A DNA stretch of 64,000 bases from Monodelphis domestica (GCF_027887165.1 NC_077232.1:212648-276647); one strand, 5' to 3'. Shown: positions 35,401 through 47,419, counted from the first letter of the stretch. Made by a program: numbers and translations. The notes: generated from the letters alone by a model not told the origin.

Positions 35401-38400
35401 GCTCCTCGGAGGGCGGTGAGCCAGTCACCTCTTTCCTGCACGTGTCTGAGGTGGCCCAGGCCAGGCCTCAGGGGGAAAAGCTGGGGGCGGGGGAGGCTGG
35501 GGGAGGCCCAGAGGAGACAGCCACGTCCCAGGACAGTGAGGAGGAGGAGGAGGAGGAGGCGGAGGCGGGGGCCCAGCCCAGGGGCCTCTGGCCTGAGGAT
35601 GCCATCAACTGGCAACGGACCTTCAGCGTGGGTGCTATGGACTTTGAGCTGCTCCGCTCAGACTGGAATGACCTTCGATGCAACGTGTCGGGGAACCTCC
35701 AGCTGCCCGAGGCCGAGGCCGTGGACGTTGTGGCCCAGTACATGGAGCGCCTCAACACCCTGCACGAGGGGTACCTGGGGCTGGCGGGAGGGCTGGGAGA
35801 AATAGCTCAGCAGTAGGACGGGAGGATCACCTTCCAGTGGTGAGACTGAGGCTGGGTGCTGAGGGGGGGACAGCTGGTGCGGATCATCTCCAGAGCCCTC
35901 TTGGGAGCTGGCCAGCTCCTGGGACTAAGAGAGGGCAGGCCGCATGCCTGGGGGGAGGGGAGTCGGGAAGAGGACGGACTGCGGCTCCATCAGCATTGAT
36001 TGACTGCCGACTGTATGCTGGGTCCTGAGCTAGAAGGAGCCAGAAGGCACAGGGTGGGGGGACTCTGGCTGCACTCAGAGTTAAAACGGTCCTGGAGGGA
36101 AGAGGGAGCCACCAAGGGTTTCAGAGCAGCACAGTGACCCCTCTTCCTTGGGAAAATGATCTTCACTGCTGGACCCATTAGGGAGCTGTCCCAGGTGATG
36201 GGTGCTGCTGGCAGGAGTAGAGAGATGAGGAGGCACAGTGGGGGTGAGAAGCGAAGAACAGAAAAGTGACCCCCCCCTTCTCTCCCCCTCCCCAGTCCTC
36301 CTAGTTCCGCCCTTCAGGGCCAAAGTAAATTGGGCTCACCCCCAGGGAAGGGGCGCCTCCAGCCTCTCTCTGAGCTCTGGGGCACCCGGAGAGCTGTCGT
36401 CCTGTAGCCCAGGGTCAGAGGCGGAACCCGCTTCCCAAAGGTGCTGCCTCATGGCTGGGTCCACTGCGCTGGCCCCTTGGCCTCCCCGTGCCATCCTTCC
36501 ATCCTGGCTTCTCCTGCAGATCCCTCGAGGCTCCCCCTTTCTCCAACCCCTCCTCGGCCCCGCCCCCGTCTCTCTCCGCCTCCCTCTTGTGGCCAGAACC
36601 CTTCCGAGGGACACCCAGGAGAGGCGCCTCCATTCCCCGTCTTTTGGGCCAGCGAGGTGGGGGCGCGCCAGCCTCAAACGCTTCAGGGTCGTCCACTCCG
36701 CACCGAGGCCTTATTAGCCCTGCCCGTCTGGCCACGGATCAGCCTCCTGGGCTCCATGTTGGGGGGGGGGGTCCTCTGCTCGCCTCTCTGGGCCATTTGG
36801 ATTCGGGGCCCCCCCTCAGTCAAAGGCACTCGGGCTCTGCCCCCGTCTGGCGCTCTTCTCCCACCTCCTCCCTCTGCGGAAACCCCGTCGCCTCCTGCCT
36901 GGCAAGGTCGGTCGGTTGGTCGGTTTCCCTACCGCTCGCCACACTTGGCCCCGCGGGGCGCTCTCTCCTTACCGTCATCAAATAGGCAATCTCTTCCGCT
37001 GGCCCGGGGAGTGCCTGCGGCCGAGGGCGGGCATTTTCCCCGGCCGCCTCTGAAGGCATGGCTCCTCCAGTGGCGCCGCGGCCGGCCCGGAACTAGCGGG
37101 CTTCTGCAGAGCCGTTGGCGCGCGCGCGGTGGCCTCCCCGTTGGGGCGCAGGGTCAGGGCAGGGCGCGCGCTGACAGACCCCCTCCCCCATCCCCCGTCT
37201 GCAGGCGCTTCTCGCTGCTGCGCATCGTGAACGTGGAGAAGCGGCGGGACTCCGCGCGGGGCAGCCGCTACCTGCTCGAGCTGGAGCTGCAGGAGCGGGG
37301 CGGCCGCGGGCGCCTCCGGCTCTCCGAGTACGTCTTCTTGCGGCTGCCGCGGGCGCGGCCCGGACCCGACGGGGATGCCGAGGGCGACGGCGACAGCGAT
37401 GGGGACGGGGACGGGGAGGCCCCGGGCCAGACGCCGTCCGGGGCCCCGAGCCGCTCCCCCGAGCCGCTGCTCTGCCGGCCCGTGCGGCTGGCCTGGCGCC
37501 AGGACGTGATGGTGCACTTCGTGGTGCCAGGTGCTGGGGGGCTCGGGGGTCGGGCCGGGAGGGGGGGCGCCTGGCGCCGCGCTCACCCGCGCCTGTGGCC
37601 CCCCGGCAGTGAAGAACCAGGCGCGCTGGGTGAGCCGCTTCCTCGGGGACATGGCCTCGCTCCACGCGCTCACGGGAGACGCCCATTTCAGCGTGGTCCT
37701 GGTGGACTTCGACAGCGACGACATGGACGTGGAGCGCGCGCTGCGGGCGGCGCGGCTGCCCCGGTAACGAGCCCCAGCGGGTCCTGGGCGCCCCTCCCCC
37801 CGGCCCCGCCCCGCGCCTCCCTGACGGCCCCCTCCCCGCAGGTACCAGTACCTCAAGCGCACCGGGAACTTCGAGCGCGCCTCCGGGCTCCAGGCGGGCG
37901 TGGACGCCATCGAGGTGACCGGGCTGGGGCGGGCCGGGCTGGGGCGGGCCGGGACGGGAGGGGCGCAGGGCCTGGCCGGGGATCAGCCCTCCCTGTGTCC
38001 CAGGACGGCAGCAGCATCGTATTTCTGTGCGACCTGCACATCCACTTCCCGCCCAACATCCTGGACGGCATCCGCAAACACTGCGTGGAGGGCAAGCTCG
38101 CCTTCGCGCCCGTGGTCATGCGCCTCAGCTGCGGGAGCTCCCCGGGAGACCCCCATGGTAGGCCCCGCAGCCCCACCCCCAACCCCCTGCCCTCCCACGG
38201 CCCCTCGCGGCCTCCCCACGGCCCCTCTCTGGCTCCCCCTGCCCGCAGGCTACTGGGAGGTGAACGGCTTCGGGCTCTTTGGCATCTACAAGTCGGACTT
38301 CGACCGCGTCGGAGGCATGAACACCGAGGAGTTCCGCGACCGCTGGGGCGGCGAGGACTGGGAGCTGCTGGACAGGTGGGCGGTCGCGTCCCGCCCCCTC

Positions 38401-38585
38401 CCCTCTGCGTCGGGCCCCGCCCCCGGCTGGGCGGCTTCCGGACTCCACTTGGCCCCTCCTCTCCCCACAGGGTCCTGCAGGCCGGCCTGGAGGTCGAGCG
38501 GCTCCGGCTCCGGAACTTCTACCACCACTACCACTCCAAGCGGGGCATGTGGGATGCCAGGAGCAAGAGGGGCCCCCGGGCCTGA
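29403..38585 (+). CDS. B4GALNT4: Beta-1,4-N-acetylgalactosaminyltransferase 4, 20 coding exons
   Basis: Exons: 29403-29559, 32504-32619, 32690-32761, 32855-32950, 33027-33117, 33210-33310, 33417-33484, 33651-33729, 33819-33885, 33993-34130, 34212-34321, 34405-34505, 34582-34688, 34801-35770, 37205-37530, 37610-37763, 37842-37914, 38004-38157, 38249-38375, 38471-38585. All junctions are GT/AG and in phase, giving 1073 aa (human 1039). It is a type II Golgi protein with cytosolic tail and membrane anchor at about 14-35, a PA14 domain at about 119-283, a disordered Glu/Pro/Arg-rich linker at about 420-690 (exons 13-14), and a C-terminal chondroitin-GalNAc-transferase-like GT7 domain at about 700-1060. 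The domain has the metal-binding-type DLH at 952-954 and WGGEDW at 1026-1031. The enzyme transfers GalNAc beta1-4 to terminal GlcNAc, making LacdiNAc on glycoproteins. Oddities are an Asp/Gly-rich insert in exon 15 (37366-37425) and a longer Glu run in exon 13. Product identity is very secure from near-identical exons to the human protein. Confidence 0.97.
29560..32503 (+). other. B4GALNT4: B4GALNT4 intron 1
   Basis: A 2.9-kb GC-rich intron with donor G|GTAGGG and acceptor CTCTTAG. It holds C/G homopolymer runs (e.g. 32322-32332) and, at about 30360-31000, fragments of a dispersed old repeat (gccatggaaggtttctgagc, ccttgaatgccagaattcgg). No additional exon or RNA gene recognised. Confidence 0.7.
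34615..34656 (+). repeat. B4GALNT4: (GAG)n tract coding poly-Glu in B4GALNT4
   Basis: About a dozen GAG codons in exon 13 encode an acidic run before [10 protein letters not shown]. Human B4GALNT4 has a shorter mixed Glu/Asp stretch here. Trinucleotide repeats of this kind often vary in length. Confidence 0.85.
35771..37204 (+). other. B4GALNT4: B4GALNT4 intron 14
   Basis: 1.4-kb intron between the linker exon and the catalytic exons. Around 35990-36210 it contains a fragment of the dispersed repeat also seen in intron 1 and near 57400. The last 600 bases become CpG-rich. No other gene seen. Confidence 0.65.
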
Positions 38586-38759
38586 GCGCAGGCCCCCTCA
38601 GGGAAGCTCTTCTCTCCGAGGGGAGGAGCGAGGCCCCGCCCGCCAGCCGTGCGGGCCACGTGGGAGCTCCGGCCCCGCCCCGCCCCCCACACTGTGCGAG
38701 CTGATTTCTGTGAAATTGTGTCCTAGAGGCGAAGCGGCCCTTTGAGTTTTTTATTGCGA

Positions 38760-38765
38760 ATTAAA
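38760..38765 (+). terminator. B4GALNT4: B4GALNT4 poly(A) signal (ATTAAA)
   Basis: The common variant hexamer ATTAAA lies 175 bases after the stop codon and is followed by a T-rich run at 38776-38783. It gives a short 3'UTR. Confidence 0.7.
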
Positions 38766-39169
38766 GAGACGCCGTTTTTTTTCCTGACGTGGCCTCTCCG
38801 CCCCAGTCCTTTGTGTGTGGCCAGGAGGGGCCTGGCGAGGGACTGAGGTCCCGGACATGGGGAGGAAGGCGTGGTGGGGGAGCGCTGGCCCCGCCCCCTT
38901 AGCGCGCACCCAGGCTGGTGAAGGGAGGGGAGGGGAGCAGCTCCGCCCCCCTCCCTCCGCCTTTTTAGTAACACTTGGAGGCAGGGTGGGCGGCCCGAGG
39001 CCCCTAGGTTTGCCAGCACCGGTGCAGGCTGTGAGATTCGGATCTAGAAAAGAAAGCAGGTGTAGTCCAACAGCTCCCGCCCGGCCTGCCGCAGGCAAGG
39101 ATCTGGCTCCAAGTGTGGAACAGCTCCCCAGGCAGATCTGTGGGGAGGGGCAGGGCTGGGGGGGAGTGA

Positions 39170-39960
39170 GGGACATCCCTGGGTGGAAGATGGAGCATTT
39201 TACCTACCAACATCACAAGGGGTTGCACGGACGCAGCCAATGCAGGCGCCATTAGAAGGGGAGCCACCAGCTGGGAAGCAGGGTTTCTAACCAAGGCCTT
39301 GATTGTCACAACCACAAAGAACTCGGGCAAATGTACGTGAATCCAAGGGATCAGAACAGGTGCTTTTCAGCCCTCGAAGAGATCAGAGTCGGCTACAGTC
39401 AAAGGAAATGCAAACTAAAACAACTGTGCGGCCCACCTGACACCCAGCACATGGGCCATGAGGGTTCACTGCAGGAGGGAGGTGACAAAGTTGGGCCACT
39501 GAGGCACTGCTGCATCCAGCCATCCTGGAGGCAATTGGGAATTGCCCAAAGGGCTAGAAAACAATGCAGACCCTTTGGGCTGGGGCTGGGCTCTTTTTAA
39601 GCAGGGGAGAGACCTACTTGCCCCCCAATCTTTCCAGCTGCTCTTTCTGTGGTGGCAGAGGACTGGAAGTCAAGGGGACGTCCACCCGTTGGGGAATGGC
39701 TGGCCAACTGTGGTACGATGGTTGTGCTGCCTCCGAAAGGGCTGGCCAGACCTCCGTGAACGGATGCCGAACCAGGAAAACACTCTGCAGTACCCATCCA
39801 CTGTGAGAGGCTTGGCTTCTTTCTGCCATCCACCGACCCAGGGCCAGCGGGGGGACGAGGCTGACCACAGCAGGCGATTGTTCGCTCGCTTGTTTGGCTT
39901 TTAGCCGCTCACTCGCACAAATGAACAATATGGAGCCAAAAGAAGCTTCAGTCAATTGAA
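39170..39960 (+). mobile_element. L1 3'-part fragment, GC-drifted
   Basis: Recognisable as the L1 region around the end of ORF2 (ggaaatgcaaactaaaacaa, gaggcactgctgcatccagc, ctctttctgtggtggcagag). It is strongly diverged and GC-enriched compared with copies in AT-rich parts of the window. Confidence 0.65.
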
Positions 39961-40261
39961 AAAAGAAAAGCCAGAAGCGTGGTTATCCCGAAGGGGCCCT
40001 GAGTGCTCGCTGAGCCAGGTGTCATGGCGGGCTGCCAGAATGGAGGCTTATGGACTCTCGGATTTCACTGGCTCGGGGATCCTCCAGTGACCTCCCTCCA
40101 ACCGTGGGGAGTCACCTAGAACCCGAGCAGCTTGTCTAGGACCACACAGACAATGCGGCTGGTGGAGGAGAGGGAGGACTCGTATCACAATCGTCCAGCG
40201 ATTGCTATATACATTTATAACTTGAGAAGGAGAAGGGAGCCGGAGGAAAATGGGTGATAAA

Positions 40262-40710
40262 TGAAGACTCAAAGACAAGTTAGAAGTTATGGGGAGCAGC
40301 GCGAGCTCCTGATAATGTTTTCCTTGAAGGAAAACATGACAACCAAGAGAACACGTGGAAGTAGGAATTCCGAGATAGAAAGCGCGTGGCCAAGAGTGGC
40401 GCGAGGACAGATAAGGAGAGACAGCAGGGAGAACTCCAAGGCTGCAGGGATCAAGAGGAGGAGCAGCGCGCCTCACCCCAGCCTTTATTGTGGACTGGGA
40501 GGTGATCAGTGGACACGGAACACGGCACGCGGGTCTTAACATGGTTGAATGACAAGATCAAAGCGGTGGGGATCCCCGACATGCGCTTTTCAGAGGAGCG
40601 AGGTCCGACCAGGTGAGGGCTCAGCTCAGTGTCTGGCGGCCCAGGGATTCTCTTGCCCTTGGACTGTAGCTTCTCATACAAAGAGTGCTAACTGATCTGC
40701 CCAAGCATCT
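40262..40710 (-). mobile_element. Probable solo LTR, minus orientation
   Basis: On the minus strand the block reads like an LTR: TG start near 40708, AATAAAGG near 40490, then a U5-like stretch, ending TCTTCA near 40262. The motif tgataa occurs close to both ends but is offset, so the target duplication is uncertain. No internal region. Family not determined. Confidence 0.45.
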
Positions 40711-41047
40711 GATAAGTGAATATATGTAATACAATAGCAACGCATCAACCACACTTCCAGATGCCAACGTGCCTGGTATGCCCCCACTCGCATTCAATTC
40801 TATCTGGTTCTCAGAGCAGCAGTTTCTTGGCTGTGCCAGGCCGCTGGGCAAGACGGGACCCAGCCGTGCGAATCACACGTGTGGCCTCGCTGTCACCATG
40901 GATTCAGCCAGTAAACCGTAGGGAGCCAAATCTTTACCAGAGGCCAAACTCTTTCCCACAATTGCCGAGACCTGGAGATGAGCAAGCAGACCCGAGAACG
41001 AGGTTTTTAGACCGACAGGCAGACAAACAGACAGATGTATGCACACG

Positions 41048-41071
41048 TGCACACACACACACACACACACA
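41048..41071. repeat. (CA)n microsatellite
   Basis: Twelve CA dinucleotides. The flanks (40711-41690) hold no gene that I recognise; 41400-41510 resembles a MIR-like relic (ccatgcaaacaccagggata). Confidence 0.9.
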
Positions 41072-41719
41072 GTACATATACCGGGGGAGGGGGGAAGGCC
41101 AACTATTCAGTCTCCAGACTTCATGGAGAGATGAGGCCAGGAGGGTAAAGCCCCACAAGGACAGGCCGGGTCCCCTCCCTCCACCCTTGGGTCTTCTGGG
41201 AGGTGGGAGGGGTGATCTTCCACTTCAGCTACTAACAGCAGTTATTGGAACCCTGTGGAAAGACCCTAAAAGAACCCCCAAAGGAAAGGCACTGGTCCTG
41301 GCGCCATTTCTATTGGAACCTCCTGTAAAGAACTGGAGGGAGACAATGGTGGCAGCGCCCATAAGCAGCATCAGCCTCGCTTTCTCGGTTTCTCCAGATA
41401 TCCAGAATTGGTGGAATGTTTCCTCTGGGCCAGACACCATGCAAACACCAGGGATACACAAGGCTAGCCCAGGCTCCCTCTCCCAAGGAGCTGCCCACCT
41501 TGATCTAGAGCCTTAGAGACTGGGCAGCACTTGACCCAGAATAACTCATTTGCTCCCAGGAAGAACCCTCACGTTTCCCCTCACTATGAATCTGGGGTAA
41601 ACTCTCCCTTAAAACAGCATCATGAGGAGGAGGTCACAGAAGATCCGAGGAGGGAAACTTGCTTGGAGCTGACCTCTGCTGCTCACCGTTTGCCTGTGGT
41701 CACCATGGCCCTCTACTTC

Positions 41720-43990
41720 TGAAGGAGGGGAAATACCAGATAGTTCTGTGTTTCTGGTGGAACACTGCCAGGGAACAATATGGAGAGTGGCACTGGTGGT
41801 CAGTCACAGGGGATGAGGGGCCCTGGTCACAGTACCAAAGCATGGAGGAGTACCAACACATGAAGCTGCAGAGGATCAGAGGTCCTTCTTTGGTAAAGAC
41901 CAGGAGAGAAGTGGCCATCCCCCTCCTGGGATCATACCACCTTGGAAACAGGAGAAACTGGCAGATCCCCAGAACTCACTCTGAAAGCAGCAGCACAAAA
42001 GCCCAAGGCTTGGCACAGCACCCTTCCACCTCCAGGTGAGTCAAGCCCTACATTACTATAAAGTCCAAAGTTGACAAGTAGGCTGGGAAAATAAACAACT
42101 GACAAAAAGAGAACTTGTTCATAAAACGTTGCTGTGGTGGCAAGGAAGAACAAGACAGTGTAAAAATTGCTACAAGCAAAACCTGGAAGAAAAATGCTCA
42201 TTGGGCCCAAGTCCAGCAAGAATTCCTGGAAGCATTAGTGGCGGTGTAATGTCCCTGAACAACTTGCAGGGATCCAGGAGAAAAAAACACCATTCATAAG
42301 CAAAGGAGAAACTATGGGAGTGGAAACACCGAGAAAAAGCAACTGCCTGAATACAGAGGTTGAGGGGACATGACAGAGGAGAGACTCTAAATGAACACTC
42401 TAATGCAAATACTATCAACAAAGCAATGGGTTCAAATCAAGAAAACATCTAATGCCCAGTGGACTTACGCGTCGGCTATGGGGGGTGGGGGGGGGAGGAA
42501 AAGAAAATGATCTATGTCTTTAACGAATAATGCTTGGAAATGATCAAATAAAATATATTTTTAAAAAAAAGAATTCCTGGAAGCTTTAAATAAAGAGATT
42601 AAGAAGGGTAGATGAAAAACTGGGGAAAGAAATGAGGGTGATGCATAAGAGAAAATTATAAAAAAGATAATTAACAGTCTGGTAAACAAGGCATAAAAAA
42701 TGCTGAAGAAAATAACATCTTAAAAACCCGAATTGGCTAAAGAGAAAAAGAGGCACAAAATCTCATGGAAGAAGTTAATTTCCTAAAAGTTAGAATTGGG
42801 CAAATGGAAGTTAATGATTCCATGAGACATCAAGAAACAATAAAACAAACTTAAAAGACTGAAAAAATAGAAGAAAATGGGAAATATCTCATTAGAAAAA
42901 CAACTAATCTGGAAAACAGATTGAGGAGAGGAATTTAAAAATTGGTGGGCTCCCTGAAAGCCATGATTAAAGAATCTAGATATCATATATCAAGGAAAAA
43001 CTTCCCTGATATCTTGTAACCAGAGAATAAAATTAAACTTTAAAGAATTCACCAATCACCTCCTGAAAGAGATCACCAAATGAAAACTCCCAGGACTATT
43101 AGAGTTAAATTCCAGAGTTTCCAAGACAAAGAGAAAATACTCCAAGCTGTCAGAAAGAAACCAATTCAGTGTTGTGGAGCCATGGTATTTAGTGAAACAG
43201 AGGACTTTTCAAGCATTCCTAATGAAAAGACCAGAGTTGAATGGAAAACTAGAAAAGCCTAAAATGATAAACAGGAAAGAGAAATCATAAAGAAATCTAT
43301 GATAAAGATCAACTGTTTGCATTCCCATATGGGCAGATGATATATGGAACGCTTAAGAACTTTATCATTATCAGGGCAGTTCAAAAGAGTCTACATAGAC
43401 AGAGGGCATGAGTAGGAATTGATTATGTTGGAATCAACTCCCCAAAGGAAATGAAGGGCTGCCAAAGAGGTCTGCATTAAGAGAAGGGAGAAGGGACATA
43501 TTGACTGAGGACATTCTCTTGCATAAAAAAGACATGCAAGGAAGAGTGTTAACACTAGAGGGGAAATGTGGGGGTTGGGGTGGCATGGCAAGAAGCTTGA
43601 GCCTCACTCTTATTGTAATTGACTCAATCAATAGAGAAACACACACAAAAAATAGGACTTGGCCAATAGAGAAACAGAAGGGAAAGAGAATAAAAGAAGG
43701 GGTTAGAAATGAAGGGGGCGTCACGTTTTGGAGGAAAATTGACTTTCAAGGAGGGACAGGACGAACTGAAAATAACGGGATGGAGTTAGTTGTGCTAGTC
43801 AGTGCTGTAAGTGTGAAAGTGAATGCGATGAGCTCATCCATCAAACAGAAGCAGATTACAGAATGGATTAGAGACCAGAATCTACCTGTATATTGTCTCC
43901 AAGAGACACACACAGGCTGGAGCAGAATCTCCTATGCTCCCATTGAAGTAAAAAGGTAGGTGGGGGGCAGCAATCATGACCTTAGACAAA
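41720..43990 (+). mobile_element. L1 5'UTR, ORF1 and ORF2 start
   Basis: 5'UTR phrases (agcagcacaaaagcccaagg) are followed by ORF1 coiled-coil coding, the ORF1 C-terminal part at 43080-43262, and the start of the ORF2 endonuclease at about 43780-43960 (QNLPVYCLQETHTGW). A SINE is nested at 42238-42568. Reading frames are interrupted. The rest of ORF2 is missing; a 3' end lies at 44140. Confidence 0.75.
42238..42568 (+). repeat. L1-mobilised marsupial SINE with 20-bp target duplication
   Basis: Non-tRNA-like element (aacaacttgcagggatccag to aatgatcaaataaaatatat plus A-tail). It is flanked by AAGAATTCCTGGAAGC(A/T)TTA at 42218-42237 and 42569-42588, 19 of 20 bases identical. The long duplication and A-tail show L1 machinery. 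It is younger than the L1 ORF1 it interrupts. Confidence 0.85.
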
Positions 43991-44139
43991 GCAAAAGCCC
44001 AAACAGACCTAATTTAAGGAGATAATTGGAGCAACTACATTGGGCTGAATGATGAAGTCATCTCAACCATTTTTATAGAAAGCTCCCCTGATTTAGTTTT
44101 TCTTTCTTTTTTAAACTCTCACCTTCTTGCAGAGTGAAA

Positions 44140-44850
44140 GGAGCAGAACCAGGAGAACGTTGTACACAGAGCCGGATACACTGCAGTACAATCGAATGTA
44201 GTGGACTTCTCTACTAGCAGCAATGCAAAGATCCAAGACAATCCCGAAGGACTTAGGAGAAAGAATGTATTCATATCCAGAGGAAGAACTGTGGGAGCGG
44301 AAAGTCAATAGAAAAACATAGGATCAACCGTGTGGTTCGATGGGGAAGTATTGAGGTTTGGCTTTGAAAAGATCACTCTCCTGCAAATATGAATAGCCTG
44401 GAGATGGGTTTTGAGCAACGATCCATGCATACAGTGTGCAGTGAACCTTCCATGACCTCATGGGAAAGAGTTCCTCTTCCCAGGTGTTTGTGCCATACTA
44501 TTCCTGCTGAGTGCCAAAACATAGAGTTCTCAGTTCAAGGCTGCATAAACAGTTCCAAGAACTCCCAAGAGCAGGAAACTCCCCTGTTCCCTCTCTGGGG
44601 AGGGGAGGTTGTTCCTCTGAGGAGAGCTTTAAATCTTGGGGGCTGCACACAAATGTTCATTATCCCTCTTTGATAATGCTCCAGGCTTTCTTTCTTGGAC
44701 TCCTAAGCATCCCCTATCATGACTCCAAAGATGTCCCTGGCAACAGTGGAATTCCTTGTCAGCTCCGGGAGGGGGAGGGAAAGATCATGAATCATGGAAC
44801 CATGGGAAAATATGCTCAATTTATTCATAAAAAAGTAAAAATAAACTGTT
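44140..44850 (+). mobile_element. L1 3' end with an internal unassigned insert
   Basis: The L1 3' region (gaaaggagcagaaccaggag) runs to about 44435 and resumes at about 44745 (gtggaattccttgtcagctc), ending in an A-rich tail at 44827-44850. The intervening 310 bases are not L1 and were not identified. Confidence 0.65.
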
Positions 44851-44869
44851 CTCCTCTGTCCCAGGGTCC

Positions 44870-45022
44870 CTTCTAAGACAGGAGAGGGGCAAGGGCTGGG
44901 CAGTTGGGGTGAAGCGATTTGTCTAGGGGCACACAGCTGGGAAGTATCTGAGGCCAGATTGGAACCCAGGTCCTCTTGACTCCAGGCCTGGGGCTCTATC
45001 CACTGTGCTACCTAGCTGCTCC
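44870..45022 (-). repeat. tRNA-derived marsupial SINE, minus orientation
   Basis: Reverse complement copy with ggggcacacagctgggaagt and gggctctatccactgtgcta. From 45023 to 45640 there is no recognisable gene. Confidence 0.8.
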
Positions 45023-45779
45023 TGGAGCTCCTTGTTCAAGTACATGCCGAGTGCATGACTGCATGGGCTTGGTTAAAGTAAGAGTCATTCCCGACTGGTA
45101 CACAGTGGGCAGGCAGCAGCGGGCACTTGGCTTTATCTTCTTTGTTTTTATTTTAGAGAAGTGAGTTATGTGGGCACAAACTGATTCCCGACACAGTGGC
45201 AGAGACTTGGGCCAGAAAAGCAAGGCTGACTGCCAGCCTGATGTTGCAGGGGAGTAGGAGTGGGAAAGCCAAAGGCTACTCCTGACCTTAAGCCTGAGGA
45301 AGCTTCTTGGGCTGCTAGAAGCCAGCCAGGAATGGAGTGATCCATCCATCAAGGGGCTCCTTCTCCGCCTGATCATCCTGCTTGCCCCAGAGGAGATGGG
45401 ACATACTGACCCTGTAGGACTGCGCTGTCCGCCCTCTGACAGTCTGAGCTCCCACCTCACCCCTGCAGGAGGGACCCATGCTGAGGAGATCCGGGGACCA
45501 GAGAGGCCACTGGCAAGGTCGCCCACCCAAGGAACAGGGAAGAGCCACTGTGGAGCCCTAAGGAGTGATGGGGACCAGGCCAGAAGACAGACATAGGGAA
45601 GGACCCAAAGGAACCCATTAAAGTGGAGTGAGGAGCACCCGACATCTCTGGCCACCCTGACAGTAAGGACAGCCAAGGCATGGACGGCCCACGAATGAGC
45701 GACGACGCTCCAAAGGCTGCAGGACCAAAGTGTTCTCCACTTCCAGACAGAACCGGTGGGCCCTGAGTGAGAATTCAGG

Positions 45780-45960
45780 GAGAATTTGCTCACCTTCTTG
45801 CTTGCTTGCTTTTGGGGGGAAACATGGCTAATTCGAAAGTGTTTGCATGATTTCACTTATGTGACTGACATCACGATGGGGGGAAGGGGGAGAAGAAAGG
45901 GAGAGAGAAAGAGGGGGAAGGAGGGAGAGGGGGAAAGGCTGAGGGGAGAGGGAGAGAGTT
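45780..45960 (+). mobile_element. Short L1 3'UTR relic followed by a GA-rich tract
   Basis: The phrase aacatggctaattcgaaagt and what follows match the L1 3'UTR. It runs into a purine-rich simple repeat at 45880-45955. Strongly diverged. Confidence 0.5.
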
Positions 45961-46149
45961 AAGACTGTGACACTTAAGTACCTTTCTGGTGCCACATGTT
46001 AACGTATTATAGACCAAGAGAATGCAACAGTTCAGTTCCCCGCCAGGTGGCACTCCATCCCAACCACCAGATCCTGGCTGAGTCGAGTCTTCCTGCACAT
46101 TTGTTAAGGCCTTTCCTCGAAGGCTGCAATAACCCCACTGCGCACCAGA

Positions 46150-47100
46150 GGGCGCGCCGCAGCTTCAAGCTCTGGGTCTCCGCGGTCCAGAATGGGTCAC
46201 TCACAGAATGAGGAGGAGCCCGTCCCCTCCCCCTCCCCCTCCCCCTCCCGAGTGCCCACTCTCCGTGGATCCAGAGCCTTGGCGGGCGGGCGGGTTACTG
46301 AACACGCGGAAAACCGGGCGTGGAAAGCAGGCCAGGTGTTCCGTAGGAAGACATCGGACGGGCGCGTCTCCCCAAGCTCCTCCGGTCTGCCCTCCTCCCC
46401 GGCTCTCGGAGGCGGAGGGACGGCCACTTCAGCTCCCTCTCGGGATCGCGGCTGGAAGGCGGGAAAGCCGAGAGAGGAAGAAGAGGAAGAGAGTTCGCGC
46501 CCCCCGTCCAGCTCGCCAGGCCCGGGGCTGGGAAGTCTGGACCCAGCATGCTCCGGGAGCCCCTCGCCTCCTCGGGTCCGCCTCGCGGAAGCCTGGAGGA
46601 CCCGAGCCCGGGGTAGAGAGCCCCTTGCCAGCTGCCACCCCCGGCAGTCAGACTAGGGCAGCCGCCCTGCCGTGTGCAAGCGGGCTGCACCTCTGGCGGC
46701 TCCGAGACCTCCTCTCGCCTCTTCCCGACTTCTCGTCAGCCCACAGCCGAGAGGGGAACCGGGAAAGGCCGAGCGTGAGCGGCGTCCAAGGCGGACGTCC
46801 CCAGATCTGACGGACGGCTCCTTGGGCGGAGCCAGAGATAAACCTTCCGAGCTGCGCCCGGAGCCCGCTCAGCTGTGGCGCAGACTGACGACCTCCTCCT
46901 GCCTGTGGCCCGGTGGCTGTTGTCGGGCTGCGACGCCGCACGCTGGGCAGATCCAGTCCGTCGCTCACGTGTTCCATTAGCCTGCTGGAACCCGCTTTCT
47001 TTTCTCTTTCCCAAACTGCAACCCTAAAGAATGCAGAGGCGGATCGAATCCTCCGTCCCCTGCCTAATTTGGAGTTATTCTGCACCGCTCTTCCCACTCT
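46150..47100. promoter_or_regulatory. Orphan CpG island
   Basis: CpG-dense, non-repetitive stretch of about 950 bases, 7.4 kb downstream of B4GALNT4 and 7 kb upstream of PKP3. Several GC-rich open frames cross it (up to 200 codons), none resembling a known protein. It could be a promoter of a non-coding RNA or an alternative PKP3 first exon. A pyrimidine-rich region follows at 47160-47270. I cannot assign strand or transcript. Confidence 0.5.
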
Positions 47101-47419
47101 CCTGCGCGCCGCCGCTGCTTCCTCGGTGCCCTTCCCTTCTCTTCTGTGCAGGAAGAAGTTTCTCCGATTCGCTTAGCTTTCCTTCCTCCTCCTCCTCCCT
47201 CTTTCCTTTTTTCGTCCTTTTCCTTTCCTTCCCTCCCCCCTCTCTCTTCTCTCTCTCTATCTGTTTTCAATTTCAAATGAGTTTGTTATGGTGTGACTCT
47301 GCCGAGCACTGAGGCGAGCCCCGGGTTTCCAGGCAGTGACGTCCAACATAGTTCCTGTGCTGCTCAGGTCCCGGTTTCTGACTCTGCGTCACTCCTCCTA
47401 GTTGGAAGTTCATAATTTA

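Noticed and set aside
36441-38585. 714-codon frame over the 3' half of B4GALNT4
   Set aside because: Mixture of intron and exon sequence; the spliced exons give the conserved protein instead.
46192-46810. Overlapping 154- and 200-codon frames in the orphan CpG island
   Set aside because: Low-complexity Pro/Ser/Arg/Gly composition, no recognisable domain. Kept only as a possible promoter.
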